NCBI RefSeq assembly: GCF_947631165.1
Contig: NZ_CANRKH010000016.1
Coordinates: 1-64,000, forward strand
DNA: 64,000 bases
Direction: 5' to 3'
Source of the DNA: an uncultured Dysosmobacter sp.
Lineage (GTDB): Bacteria; Bacillota; Clostridia; Oscillospirales; Oscillospiraceae
Below the pieces are notes generated by a model, which saw only the letters and a program-made list of their open reading frames with translations, ran no database searches and was not told the DNA's origin. The position numbers were made by a program, and so were the translations under genes. Shown here piece by piece: positions 25,332 through 32,696 of the stretch (position 1 is its first letter; each line of letters starts with the position of its first letter).

Positions 25332-27083
25332 ATGACGACCCGAGAATTTCAGGAAAAGACCTCTCTGCAAATATTTTTATCCTATTTCAAGCCCCACAGG
25401 AAGCTGTTCATCATGGACCTCTGCTGCGCCCTGCTGATCTCCCTCATCGACCTGGCGTTTCCGGCGGTGTCCCGGTGGTGCATGTATGAGCTGCTGCCGA
25501 AGAGCGCCTACCAGACCTTTTTCGCGGTGATGGCGGTGGTGTTCGCGGCCTTTGCCCTGCGGGCGTTGCTGACCTATGTGATCTGCTATTGGGGCCACAC
25601 CTTCGGCATCCTGGTGGAGGCGGACATCCGCCGTGACCTGTTCCGCCACATGCAGGAGCTGAGCTTCGACTATTTTGACCGCAACCGCACCGGCCAGCTC
25701 ATGAGCCGCCTGACGGCGGACCTTTTTGACATCACGGAGCTGGCCCACCACGGTCCGGAGGATATCTTCATCTCCGGCGTCACCATCGTGGGCGCGCTGG
25801 CCGTCATGTTTACCATCCAGTGGCGGCTGGCCCTGGTCATCGCCGTCATCCTGCCCATTTTCTTCGTGGTGGTGTGGCGCAGCCGGGCAGCCATGCAGGC
25901 GGCGTCCCGCCAGGTGAAGCAAAAGACCGCCACCATCAACGCCGATATCGAATCCGGCCTCTCCGGCATCCGCACTGCCAAGGCCTTTGCCAACGAGGGA
26001 ACAGAGCTGAAAAAATTTGAATCCTCCAACGACAGCTTCAAGACCTCCAAGCGCCAGTTCCATAAGGCCATGGGCCGGTTCAACGCCACCATGGAGTTTT
26101 TCCTGTGCATCCTGTCCGTGGCGGTCATCGCCGCCGGCGGCTTCTTCATCATGGAAGGTCAGATGGACACGGTGGACCTCATCACCTTCAGCCTGTATAT
26201 CACCACCTTCGTCAATCCCATCCGCAAGCTGTCTACCTTTGCCGAGCTGTTCGTCAACGGCACGGCGGGCCTGGGCCGCTTCATCGAGCTGATGCGGGAG
26301 GAACCGGCCATGCAGGACGCGCCGGACGCCCAGGTCCTCCAGCGGGTCCAGGGCCGCATCGATGTGGACCATGTCAGCTTTGCCTATCAGGACGATCTGG
26401 CGGTGCTCCACGACGTGGACCTGCACATCCGGCCCGGCGAGACCGTGGCGGTGGTAGGCCCTTCCGGCGGCGGCAAATCGACCCTCTGCCAGCTGATCCC
26501 CCGGTTCTACGACGTGACCGACGGCGCCATCCGCATCGACGGCACAGACGTGCGGGAGGTGACCCAGGAGTCCCTGCGGCAGAACGTGGGCGTGGTGCAG
26601 CAGGATGTGTTCCTGTTCGCCGCCAGTATTTTGGAGAATATCCGCTATGGCCGTCCCGGCGCCACCGAGGAGGAGGTGGCCCAGGCGGCACGGCTGGCGG
26701 AGATCTACGACGACATCTGCGCCATGCCCGAGGGCTTCAACACCTACGTGGGGGAGCGGGGCGCTCTGCTCTCCGGCGGGCAGAAGCAGCGCATCTCCAT
26801 CGCCCGCATCTTCCTGAAGGATCCCCCAGTGCTGATCCTGGACGAGGCCACCTCCGCCCTGGACAGCGTGACGGAGGCCCGCCTTCAGGAGACCTTTGAG
26901 CGGCTGTCCAAGGGCCGCACCACCATCATCATTGCCCACCGGCTATCCACCGTCCGCAGCGCCGACCGCATCGCCGTGGTGGAGGACGGCCGCATCGCCG
27001 AGCTGGGCAGCCACGAGGAGCTGATGGCCCAAAACGGCGCTTACGCCGCCCTGGTCCACACCCAGGAGCTGCGCCATGGATAA
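25332..27083 (+). CDS. ABC exporter, fused membrane and ATPase domains
   Basis: A 583-residue half-transporter of the MsbA/multidrug type that would act as a homodimer in the cytoplasmic membrane. The N-terminal 310 residues hold about six hydrophobic segments with an exporter signature loop (SFDYFDRNRTGQLMSRLTAD). The ATPase has Walker A GPSGGGKST (about residue 375), Q-loop VVQQDVFLF, signature LSGGQKQRISIAR (about 480), Walker B LILDEATSALD and the H-loop IIIAHRLST. The start ATG at 25332 follows AAGGAG. Substrate unknown. It overlaps the next gene by 8 bp. Confidence 0.93.
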   Translation: MTTREFQEKTSLQIFLSYFKPHRKLFIMDLCCALLISLIDLAFPAVSRWCMYELLPKSAYQTFFAVMAVVFAAFALRALLTYVICYWGHTFGILVEADIRRDLFRHMQELSFDYFDRNRTGQLMSRLTADLFDITELAHHGPEDIFISGVTIVGALAVMFTIQWRLALVIAVILPIFFVVVWRSRAAMQAASRQVKQKTATINADIESGLSGIRTAKAFANEGTELKKFESSNDSFKTSKRQFHKAMGRFNATMEFFLCILSVAVIAAGGFFIMEGQMDTVDLITFSLYITTFVNPIRKLSTFAELFVNGTAGLGRFIELMREEPAMQDAPDAQVLQRVQGRIDVDHVSFAYQDDLAVLHDVDLHIRPGETVAVVGPSGGGKSTLCQLIPRFYDVTDGAIRIDGTDVREVTQESLRQNVGVVQQDVFLFAASILENIRYGRPGATEEEVAQAARLAEIYDDICAMPEGFNTYVGERGALLSGGQKQRISIARIFLKDPPVLILDEATSALDSVTEARLQETFERLSKGRTTIIIAHRLSTVRSADRIAVVEDGRIAELGSHEELMAQNGAYAALVHTQELRHG

Positions 27084-27873
27084 GACGAAGCTGCTGGACA
27101 GGGCCGGGGCCGCCGGTGAGGACCGGCTGCTGCTGGCCAAGGTGCTGGACCGGGCAGGGCAGGCCCGGGACCGGAACATTCCCGCCGCCACGGACTTTTT
27201 CAGTCCCCAGCAGCAGATGCTGGCCCTGGACCTGCTGCGGCTGGCAGGCGTGCCGGAGACGGGCTATGCCCGCCTGGGCGGCTATGACGGCGCGGAGCGG
27301 GCGCTGTTCCTCTTTCTGCCGGACTGGCTGGACCGGTCGGACGCCGCGTCCCAAAGCCCCATCCGCTGCCTGCGGGCGGCCTTCCGGGCGGAAGAAAACC
27401 TGACCCACCGGGATTTTCTGGGCAGCCTCATGGGCATGGGCGTCGTCCGGGAGAAGGTGGGGGACATCTTGGTGGGGCCTGACAGCGCGGACATCCTGGT
27501 GCTGGAAACCATGGCGGACTTTTTGCTTGGCAGCTGGACCTCCGCCGGACGGGCCAGGCTGACGGTGGCGGAGATCGATCCCGGATATATCCACATCCCG
27601 GAGGTCCAATGCGAGGCGGTGCGGGATACCGTTTCCTCCCTGCGGCTGGACGCGGTGGCCTCCACAGGCTTCCGCATGGCCCGGGGCAAGGCGGCGGAGC
27701 TGGTCGTCTCCGGACGGGTCCAGGTGAACTGGCGGGAATGTACAAAGCCGGATAAGCTGCTCTCAGCGGGGGATACGGTCTCCGCCCGGGGCTTTGGGAA
27801 ATTTGAGCTGGCGGAGGTGGGCGGCGTGACCAAAAAGGGCCGTACGTCCATCGTATTGAAACGATATGTGTAA
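27076..27873 (+). CDS. YlmH-like RNA-binding protein (S4 domain)
   Basis: A 265-residue cytosolic protein of the YlmH family. The C-terminal S4 domain (FRMARGKAAELVVSGRVQVN, SAGDTVSARGFGKF) binds RNA, and the N-terminal region contains ALFLFLPDWL and the HRDFLGSLMGMGVVREKVGD motif typical of YlmH. Known relatives associate with the ribosome and help rescue stalled 50S-peptidyl-tRNA complexes, and in Gram-positives they are often near cell-division genes. Here it lies in an operon with an exporter instead. It overlaps the exporter stop by 8 bp, so it is translationally coupled. Confidence 0.85.
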   Translation: MDKTKLLDRAGAAGEDRLLLAKVLDRAGQARDRNIPAATDFFSPQQQMLALDLLRLAGVPETGYARLGGYDGAERALFLFLPDWLDRSDAASQSPIRCLRAAFRAEENLTHRDFLGSLMGMGVVREKVGDILVGPDSADILVLETMADFLLGSWTSAGRARLTVAEIDPGYIHIPEVQCEAVRDTVSSLRLDAVASTGFRMARGKAAELVVSGRVQVNWRECTKPDKLLSAGDTVSARGFGKFELAEVGGVTKKGRTSIVLKRYV

Positions 27874-27885
27874 ACGGAGGAGACT

Positions 27886-28098
27886 ATGGATCGCAAGAAG
27901 ATCGACCGCATCAACGAGCTGGCCCGCAAGTCCAAGACGGCGGAGGGCCTGACGGCGGAGGAGCGGCTGGAACAGGCGGATCTGCGCCGGGAGTATATCG
28001 ACTCCGTGGTGGGAAACCTGAAAAGCCAGCTGGACCACATCTATATCATGGATGAAAAGGGCCATAAGCAGAAGCTGAAAAAGCGGAAGGAGCGGTAG
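27886..28098 (+). CDS. DUF896 (YnzC/YaaK-type) protein
   Basis: A 70-residue cytosolic helical protein of the DUF896 family. The conserved core KIDRINELARKSKTAEGLTA, EERLEQADLRREYIDSVVGN and the QLDHIYIMDE end identify it. YnzC of Bacillus is one member. The biochemical role is unknown. GGAGGAGAC precedes the ATG. It is the last gene of the exporter/YlmH operon and is followed by a terminator. Confidence 0.88.
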   Translation: MDRKKIDRINELARKSKTAEGLTAEERLEQADLRREYIDSVVGNLKSQLDHIYIMDEKGHKQKLKKRKER

Positions 28099-28191
28099 AT
28101 CCTTCGAAGCTGTCAAATCACCGCCTGGAAAGCCGGATCTCTGTCTGCCTTGTTCTTGGCGGCTCACCGGACCATGATCGAGCGGACCAAA

Positions 28192-28233
28192 GCGCCGCCC
28201 GCCTGCGTATCGCAGGCGGGCGGCGCGGGTTTT
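28192..28233 (+). terminator. terminator of the exporter/YlmH/DUF896 operon
   Basis: GCGCCGCCCGCCTGCG pairs with CGCAGGCGGGCGGCGC over TAT, followed by GGGTTTT. Confidence 0.85.
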
Positions 28234-28374
28234 ATCTCCGTTTGTACAGCCGCGCGGCTGCAAGCACCGCCGGCAGTACCTGCCTGGGGGAAGAGACCGT
28301 CCTCCATGTCGAAGTCTCGGCCATTGCCCCGGCCGCCGCTCATAAAAAAATCTCAGAAATTTGAAAAATAGGGC

Positions 28375-28403
28375 TTGCATTTCGCAGAGAGACGTGTTAA
28401 TAT
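28375..28403 (+). promoter_or_regulatory. sigma-A promoter of tRNA-Pro
   Basis: TTGCAT (28375-28380), 17 bp, TAATAT (28398-28403), 37 bp before the tRNA. Confidence 0.7.
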
Positions 28404-28439
28404 ATACAAGCTGACTTCGGGAAGCAAAAAAATACATAT

Positions 28440-28514
<75 letters not shown>

Positions 28515-28515
<1 letters not shown>

Positions 28516-28551
28516 AAAAAGCTGGAACCGCAACGGTTCCAGCTTTTTTAT
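28515..28551 (+). terminator. terminator of tRNA-Pro
   Basis: AAAAAAGCTGGAACCG pairs with CGGTTCCAGCTTTTTT over CAA, directly after the tRNA. Confidence 0.9.
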
Positions 28552-28713
28552 TTGTCCAAAAGTTGTGTAAAAACGGATAAAAAACCAGTCTATTACAGAT
28601 AAAAAGTGTTACCGCATACTCTGGATAGAGAGCTTTTGATTTAACTGGAAAGCACAATTATATAGGAGAATAGCTTTGTTTGCTCTACTAGTAAATGGGA
28701 AGCGCTGATTCCC

Positions 28714-28742
28714 TTGACAGAGAATCAAATATAATGTATGAT
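28714..28742 (+). promoter_or_regulatory. promoter and possible operator of the YheO-type regulator
   Basis: TTGACA (28714-28719), 17 bp, TATGAT (28737-28742). Just downstream, CTGACAAATTGTCTAAC (from about 28747) is an imperfect inverted repeat that could be an autoregulatory operator. This last point is inferred. Confidence 0.6.
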
Positions 28743-28790
28743 TAACTGACAAATTGTCTAACTAGAAGAAATTTCCAAAGGGAGGAACAT

Positions 28791-29444
28791 ATGGAAAGTA
28801 TTTCAGAAAACAAAGAATTACTTCAACAGGTCATGACATTGATCGAAGAACATTTTGGAAAAAAATGCGAAGTTGTTCTTCATGATTTCAATAAAGAGCA
28901 TGATCATACGATCGTGGATATCCGAAACGGTAATATTACCGGACGTGCGATCGGCGGATGCGCTACAAATTTGGGCTTGGAAATTATGAACGGAACGCCG
29001 GCAGAGGACCAGTTCAATTACATTACTTATGCTCCCAATGGCCAGATCTTGAAATCGTCTTCTATCTATTTTCACAATGAAGAAGGAAAGGTCATTGGAT
29101 CATTGTGCTTGAATCTGGACATTTCGGACACGGTATACTTTGAAAAATGTTTGCGGGAATACAACAGTTTCCATGGAGTCAACAAAGAGGATCCGCAGGA
29201 AATTTTCACACCGAACGTCAATGAATTGCTGGACCGATTGATCGAACAGTGTATTCAGAAGTTCGGGAAAGCTCCGAAGTTATTGACAAAAGATGAAAAA
29301 ATGCAGTTCATTGCCGACCTGGATGATAAGGGCGCATTTGTCATCACAAAATCCAGCGATCGCGTTTACTCCATGCTGGGGATCTCCCGGTATACCTTTT
29401 ACACGTATTTGGATGCAGTGCGCAAATTGAAAGGGAAAAAATAA
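28791..29444 (+). CDS. YheO/DauR-type transcriptional regulator
   Basis: A 217-residue regulator. The N-terminal YheO-like PAS domain (residues about 7-120: VMTLIEEHFGKKCEVVLHDF, IGGCATNLGLEIM, IGSLCLNLDIS) is followed by a C-terminal helix-turn-helix (DLDDKGAFVITKSSDRVYSM, GISRYTFYTYLDAV). DauR of Pseudomonas, a relative, represses D-arginine catabolism, and relatives often sit beside PLP-dependent amino-acid lyase genes as here. It likely controls the ridA-lyase pair downstream, with a D-amino acid or hydroxy-amino acid as effector by inference. The gene is AT-richer than its neighbours, which suggests acquisition by transfer. Confidence 0.85.
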   Translation: MESISENKELLQQVMTLIEEHFGKKCEVVLHDFNKEHDHTIVDIRNGNITGRAIGGCATNLGLEIMNGTPAEDQFNYITYAPNGQILKSSSIYFHNEEGKVIGSLCLNLDISDTVYFEKCLREYNSFHGVNKEDPQEIFTPNVNELLDRLIEQCIQKFGKAPKLLTKDEKMQFIADLDDKGAFVITKSSDRVYSMLGISRYTFYTYLDAVRKLKGKK

Positions 29445-29509
29445 GGTCCCCCGTTTGCCATCGTACGCATCTGACTGCTGATTTTTTGTAAGAAAACAAA
29501 CAAAAAGTA

Positions 29510-29538
29510 TTGACAAGGCTCCGCGCGATCTCTATAAT
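29510..29538 (+). promoter_or_regulatory. consensus sigma-A promoter of the ridA-lyase pair
   Basis: TTGACA (29510-29515), 17 bp, TATAAT (29533-29538): a full consensus promoter, so strong control by a repressor is to be expected. A leader hairpin AACGGCGG/CCGCCGTT lies at about 29598-29627. Confidence 0.8.
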
Positions 29539-29672
29539 GAAGCTGGATCGTAAATTCGACAAAAATGGCAGTGTGATGAGATAGGCTTATACGCATCCAA
29601 CGGCGGATGCGGATCGCTTCCGCCGTTGCTTCTTATACGCCTGAGAAAAACAAAATAAAGGAGAGACGCAAG

Positions 29673-30128
29673 ATGTCTGTATATGAAAACCTAAAAGCAC
29701 ATGGGTATGAACTTCCCACGGCATTATCCCCCGCGGGTCTGTATGTTCCGATCAAGCGTACAGGAAACCTTCTTTATCTGTCCGGCCAGGGGAGCATGTG
29801 GAAGGGTGAGCATTTCACTGGCAGAGCCGGCATTGATGTGACTTTGGAGCAGGCGCAGGAAGCGGCCAAATACTGCATGCTCAATACATTGGCAGCACTG
29901 CATGGCTATCTGGGGGATCTGAATCGGGTCAAGAATGTTGTCAAGATCCTTGGCTTTGTCGCGTGCAGCGATGACTTTACCCAGCAGGCGCAGGTGATCA
30001 ACGGCGCTTCTCAGGTCTTGCTGGATGTTTTCGGCGAGAACGGCCGCCATGCAAGATCGGCTATCGGAACCAACAATCTCCCCCTTGGGCTGACCGTGGA
30101 AATCGAATCCATTTTTGAGATTGAGTAA
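29673..30128 (+). CDS. RidA/YjgF-family enamine/imine deaminase
   Basis: Hydrolyses reactive enamine/imine intermediates released by PLP-dependent dehydratases, yielding 2-oxoacids and ammonia. The 151-residue protein carries the active-site region ARSAIGTNNLPLGLTVEIE with the substrate-binding Arg, and LLYLSGQGSM near the N-terminus, and belongs to the longer YjgF subgroup. Start at the ATG at 29673 after AAAGGAGAG, not the track start at 29607. It directly precedes an ammonia-lyase, the enzyme whose product it would process. Confidence 0.9.
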   Translation: MSVYENLKAHGYELPTALSPAGLYVPIKRTGNLLYLSGQGSMWKGEHFTGRAGIDVTLEQAQEAAKYCMLNTLAALHGYLGDLNRVKNVVKILGFVACSDDFTQQAQVINGASQVLLDVFGENGRHARSAIGTNNLPLGLTVEIESIFEIE

Positions 30129-30143
30129 GGAGGTATGTGTTCT

Positions 30144-31121
30144 ATGCTGGGTCAAAATCTTACTCCCGTGCAGATCGAGGATGTCCTGCGTGCGCGGGAG
30201 CGGCTTTCCAAAACGCTTTTACCCACACCGCTGCTTTGTATGGAGCCATTGAACATCCAGCTCGGAAGAAGGCTCTATTTGAAGGCAGAGAGCCTTCAGC
30301 CTACCGGCGCCTATAAGATCCGCGGGGCGTACAACAAATGCGCCTACCTTGTTGAGCGGTTCGGCAGCGGCATTTCCGTCATTACGGCATCTTCCGGCAA
30401 CCATGGTCTGGCCTGTGCGGCAATGTCCAAAAAGCTGGGGATCCCTGTGAAAGTGGTGGTGCCGGTCCCCACGCCGCAGATCAAGAAGGACTGCATCCGC
30501 AGCATGGGCGCCGAGCTTGTGGAATACGGAGAGACCTATGACGAATCCTTCCAGGAGGCCTGCCGGATCTCAGAGCAGGACGGGTCCTATTATGTGCATC
30601 CGGTTTCTGATACGGAGGTGCTGGGCGCACAGGGCACCATCGGTTTAGAGCTGTTGGAGCAGCTGCCCAGTGTGCAGCAGGTGGTCATTCCGCTGGGCGG
30701 CGGTGGCCTCTCCTCTGGTATCTCTTACTATATCAAGCAAAACAGGCCGGATGTTCAAATCACTTGCGTTATGCCGGAGGGCTCCGCGGTTTATGCCGAA
30801 AGCCGTAAGGCAGGCAAACTGGTGGAGTTGAAGGAATGTCATTCTCTGGCGGATGCGGTCGTCCGAAAAACTGGAGAAGCGTTCCTGTTTCCTTACCTCG
30901 AAAAGTATGTGGACCGAATCGTCACTGTCCGGGAGTCCTCCATCAAAACAGCCATCAAGGATGCGGCACTGTACGCAAAGCTGGTCCTGGAAGGGGCGGG
31001 GGCATTGCCTCTGGCCGCTGTCCTGGAAGGGCAGATCGATCCTTCCCTGACCACCGTCCTCATTTGCAGCGGAGGCAATATCGATCAGAAGGTACTGGAC
31101 GACGCAATGGCGAACGGATAA
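30144..31121 (+). CDS. PLP-dependent threonine/serine-type ammonia-lyase (fold type II)
   Basis: A 325-residue fold-type-II PLP enzyme without a C-terminal ACT domain, so a catabolic rather than feedback-inhibited form. Seen: catalytic Lys58 in PTGAYKIRGA, TASSGNHGLACA, the phosphate loop PLGGGGLSSGISY, and SGGNIDQK near the end. It could dehydrate threonine, serine or threo-3-hydroxyaspartate, and sequence alone does not decide. AAGGAGG lies 1 bp from the track start at 30135, so the ATG at 30144 is preferred. Forms a unit with the RidA gene under the YheO-type regulator. Confidence 0.85.
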   Translation: MLGQNLTPVQIEDVLRARERLSKTLLPTPLLCMEPLNIQLGRRLYLKAESLQPTGAYKIRGAYNKCAYLVERFGSGISVITASSGNHGLACAAMSKKLGIPVKVVVPVPTPQIKKDCIRSMGAELVEYGETYDESFQEACRISEQDGSYYVHPVSDTEVLGAQGTIGLELLEQLPSVQQVVIPLGGGGLSSGISYYIKQNRPDVQITCVMPEGSAVYAESRKAGKLVELKECHSLADAVVRKTGEAFLFPYLEKYVDRIVTVRESSIKTAIKDAALYAKLVLEGAGALPLAAVLEGQIDPSLTTVLICSGGNIDQKVLDDAMANG

Positions 31122-31262
31122 CGGTTTCCCTGTGAGAATCCGCTGTAGGGGCACAGATTATAAAATTTTGGAAGGGGCTCCCTGCAAACTGTCGTTATGA
31201 CATATGAAGCCCTGCAGTTCCGCCATATCCAACGGAGCTGCCCCAGATAGTACGGACAGCAC

Positions 31263-31306
31263 AAAAGCGGCATTTGGATTGAAATATATCCAGATGCCGC
31301 TTTTTG
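31263..31306 (+). terminator. terminator of the ridA-lyase operon
   Basis: AAAAGCGGCATTTGGAT pairs (one G-U) with ATCCAGATGCCGCTTTT and is followed by a T run. Confidence 0.85.
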
Positions 31307-31322
31307 CTGTCTTTGTAAGCAG

Positions 31323-31366
31323 GACCCGGCGGGGACATCTGAAACGATGTCCCCGCCGGGGTCTTT
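31323..31366. terminator. second hairpin between converging operons
   Basis: GACCCGGCGGGGACAT pairs with ATGTCCCCGCCGGGGTC over an 8 nt loop. It lies beyond the stop of the minus-strand LacI gene and may stop both strands, but the T runs are short. Confidence 0.6.
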
Positions 31367-31452
31367 GTTCAGTTGGACCGTCTGCGGCGCTCTATGCCTT
31401 CCGCCCGGCAGACGCCCTCTGCTTGCCCGCGTCTTCAAAACCAAAGCCCGCT

Positions 31453-32466
31453 TTATACCTCGACCCGCCGGGGGGCGGACTGGCGGTACACGATCTCCGG
31501 CTGGATCAGGAGGCTCCGGGGCTGCGTCAGATGGCCTGCCGCCAGGTCGATGGCCATAGTGAGGCACCGCTCCATGATCTCCCGGATGCGCAGGTCCACC
31601 ACCGTCATGGGCGGGCAGCTGCGGGCGAAGAGCCGCTGGGGCCCGGCGCTGATGGCCAGCACCTGGACCTCCTCTCCGACCCGGACCCCCGCCTCGTGGA
31701 GGGCGCTGAGGATGCCGAAGCCCACCATGTCGTAGGAGCAGAGGATCACCTGGGTCAGGCGCTCCGTCCGCGCCAGCTCCCGGCCCAGCTCGTAGCCGTC
31801 GTCGACCCGGTTGGCGCAGTAGAGCGTCCGGCCCGCCGGGTCCCAGCCATGGGTCTTCAGGACCTCCACCATCCGCTCGCTGCGGGAGGTCAGGCCGTAG
31901 TAGTCCACCGTGTTCATCACCACGGTCACGTCGGTGCCGCCGCAGCGCACGGCGTGTTCCGCCGCCAGACGGGCGGCCTCCATGTGATCCACGGAAACGG
32001 AGGAATAGCCCGGCAGGCTGCGGTTCAGCAGCACGGAGGGTACCGCCGGGGGATGGGCCTCCAGCCAGGCCAGGTCCTCCCGCTGTCCCGCCACAAAGAG
32101 CATGGCGTCGCAGGTGGGGGCTTGCTCCTGGAGCAGGGAACCCAGATAGCCCTGGTCGTAGGGGCGGACGGAGATGTTCACCGGCACCGGAGAAGCGGAG
32201 AGGGCGTTGTTCAAGCCCTGCGTCAGCGGCGGCATGCACATCTCAAAATCCCGCCGGGGCCAGTAGACCGCGATCACCGGCGTGGCCGGCGGACCGCCGC
32301 TCCGGCGGCGGTGGCGGGCAGTGTAGTGCAGTGCTTCCGCCGCCGCCCGCACCCGGGCCTGGGTGTCCGCCGAGATGCGGCGCTTGTTCCCCTGTCCGCT
32401 CAAAACATAGGATACTGTGGAAGCGGAGACGCCGCAGCGCTCCGCAATATCGTATACAGTGGCCAT
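31453..32466 (-). CDS. LacI-family transcriptional regulator
   Basis: A 337-residue DNA-binding repressor. The N-terminal helix-turn-helix is complete (ATVYDIAERCGVSASTVSYV), with hinge helix region TQARVRAAAEALHYTARH, and the rest is the periplasmic-binding-protein-like sensor domain (VIAVYWPRRDFEMCMPPLTQ to SLLIQPEIVYRQ). The ligand is not evident. It is divergent from the pyruvate:ferredoxin oxidoreductase gene with a ~230 bp shared control region, so that enzyme is a plausible target as well as autoregulation. The start ATG at 32466 follows GGAGGGAG on the minus strand. Confidence 0.9.
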   Translation of the reverse strand: MATVYDIAERCGVSASTVSYVLSGQGNKRRISADTQARVRAAAEALHYTARHRRRSGGPPATPVIAVYWPRRDFEMCMPPLTQGLNNALSASPVPVNISVRPYDQGYLGSLLQEQAPTCDAMLFVAGQREDLAWLEAHPPAVPSVLLNRSLPGYSSVSVDHMEAARLAAEHAVRCGGTDVTVVMNTVDYYGLTSRSERMVEVLKTHGWDPAGRTLYCANRVDDGYELGRELARTERLTQVILCSYDMVGFGILSALHEAGVRVGEEVQVLAISAGPQRLFARSCPPMTVVDLRIREIMERCLTMAIDLAAGHLTQPRSLLIQPEIVYRQSAPRRVEV

Positions 32467-32550
32467 GCTCCCTCCTGATATGCCCTCCGGCGGTCCTGGT
32501 CATGCAGGCAGAGACCGCAGGGGAGTGCTTTATTGAGCAACTCTCTGACA

Positions 32551-32579
32551 AGCATATATCACGCCGCTGAAAAAAGCAA
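32551..32579 (-). promoter_or_regulatory. promoter of the LacI-family gene
   Basis: On the minus strand TTGCTT (32579-32574), 17 bp, TATGCT (32556-32551). A TTGAGCAA motif (32533-32540) lies just downstream on this strand's transcript and recurs twice before the divergent gene. Confidence 0.5.
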
Positions 32580-32599
32580 GTGCGGAGGCGGAATTTTTC

Positions 32600-32628
32600 T
32601 TGACAATTTCATGGGTTTGTGAGAATAT
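32600..32628 (+). promoter_or_regulatory. promoter of pyruvate:ferredoxin oxidoreductase
   Basis: TTGACA (32600-32605), 17 bp, GAATAT (32623-32628). Two direct repeats TTGAGCAA (32658-32665, 32667-32674) follow in the leader. Confidence 0.55.
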
Positions 32629-32696
32629 GTGCTTGAAGAGCTTAATAAAATATATTGTTGAGCAAGTTGAGCAAATTGGATAAGGGGGAAGCAGGC

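Larger units (their letters stand above)
28099..28439 (+). other. intergenic, terminator and tRNA promoter only
   Basis: Besides the terminator (28192-28233) and the promoter (28375-28403), the 340 bp contain no gene. The sequence 28235-28340 has GC-rich inverted segments but no recognised RNA family. Confidence 0.5.
31122..31452 (+). other. intergenic between converging genes, two terminator hairpins
   Basis: About 330 bp. It contains unassigned sequence to 31262 and then two strong hairpins, each listed separately. No gene was found. Confidence 0.5.

Noticed and set aside
31085-32239. 384-residue minus ORF out of frame with the LacI gene
   Set aside because: Arg/Gly/Pro-rich frame-shifted shadow of the LacI regulator.
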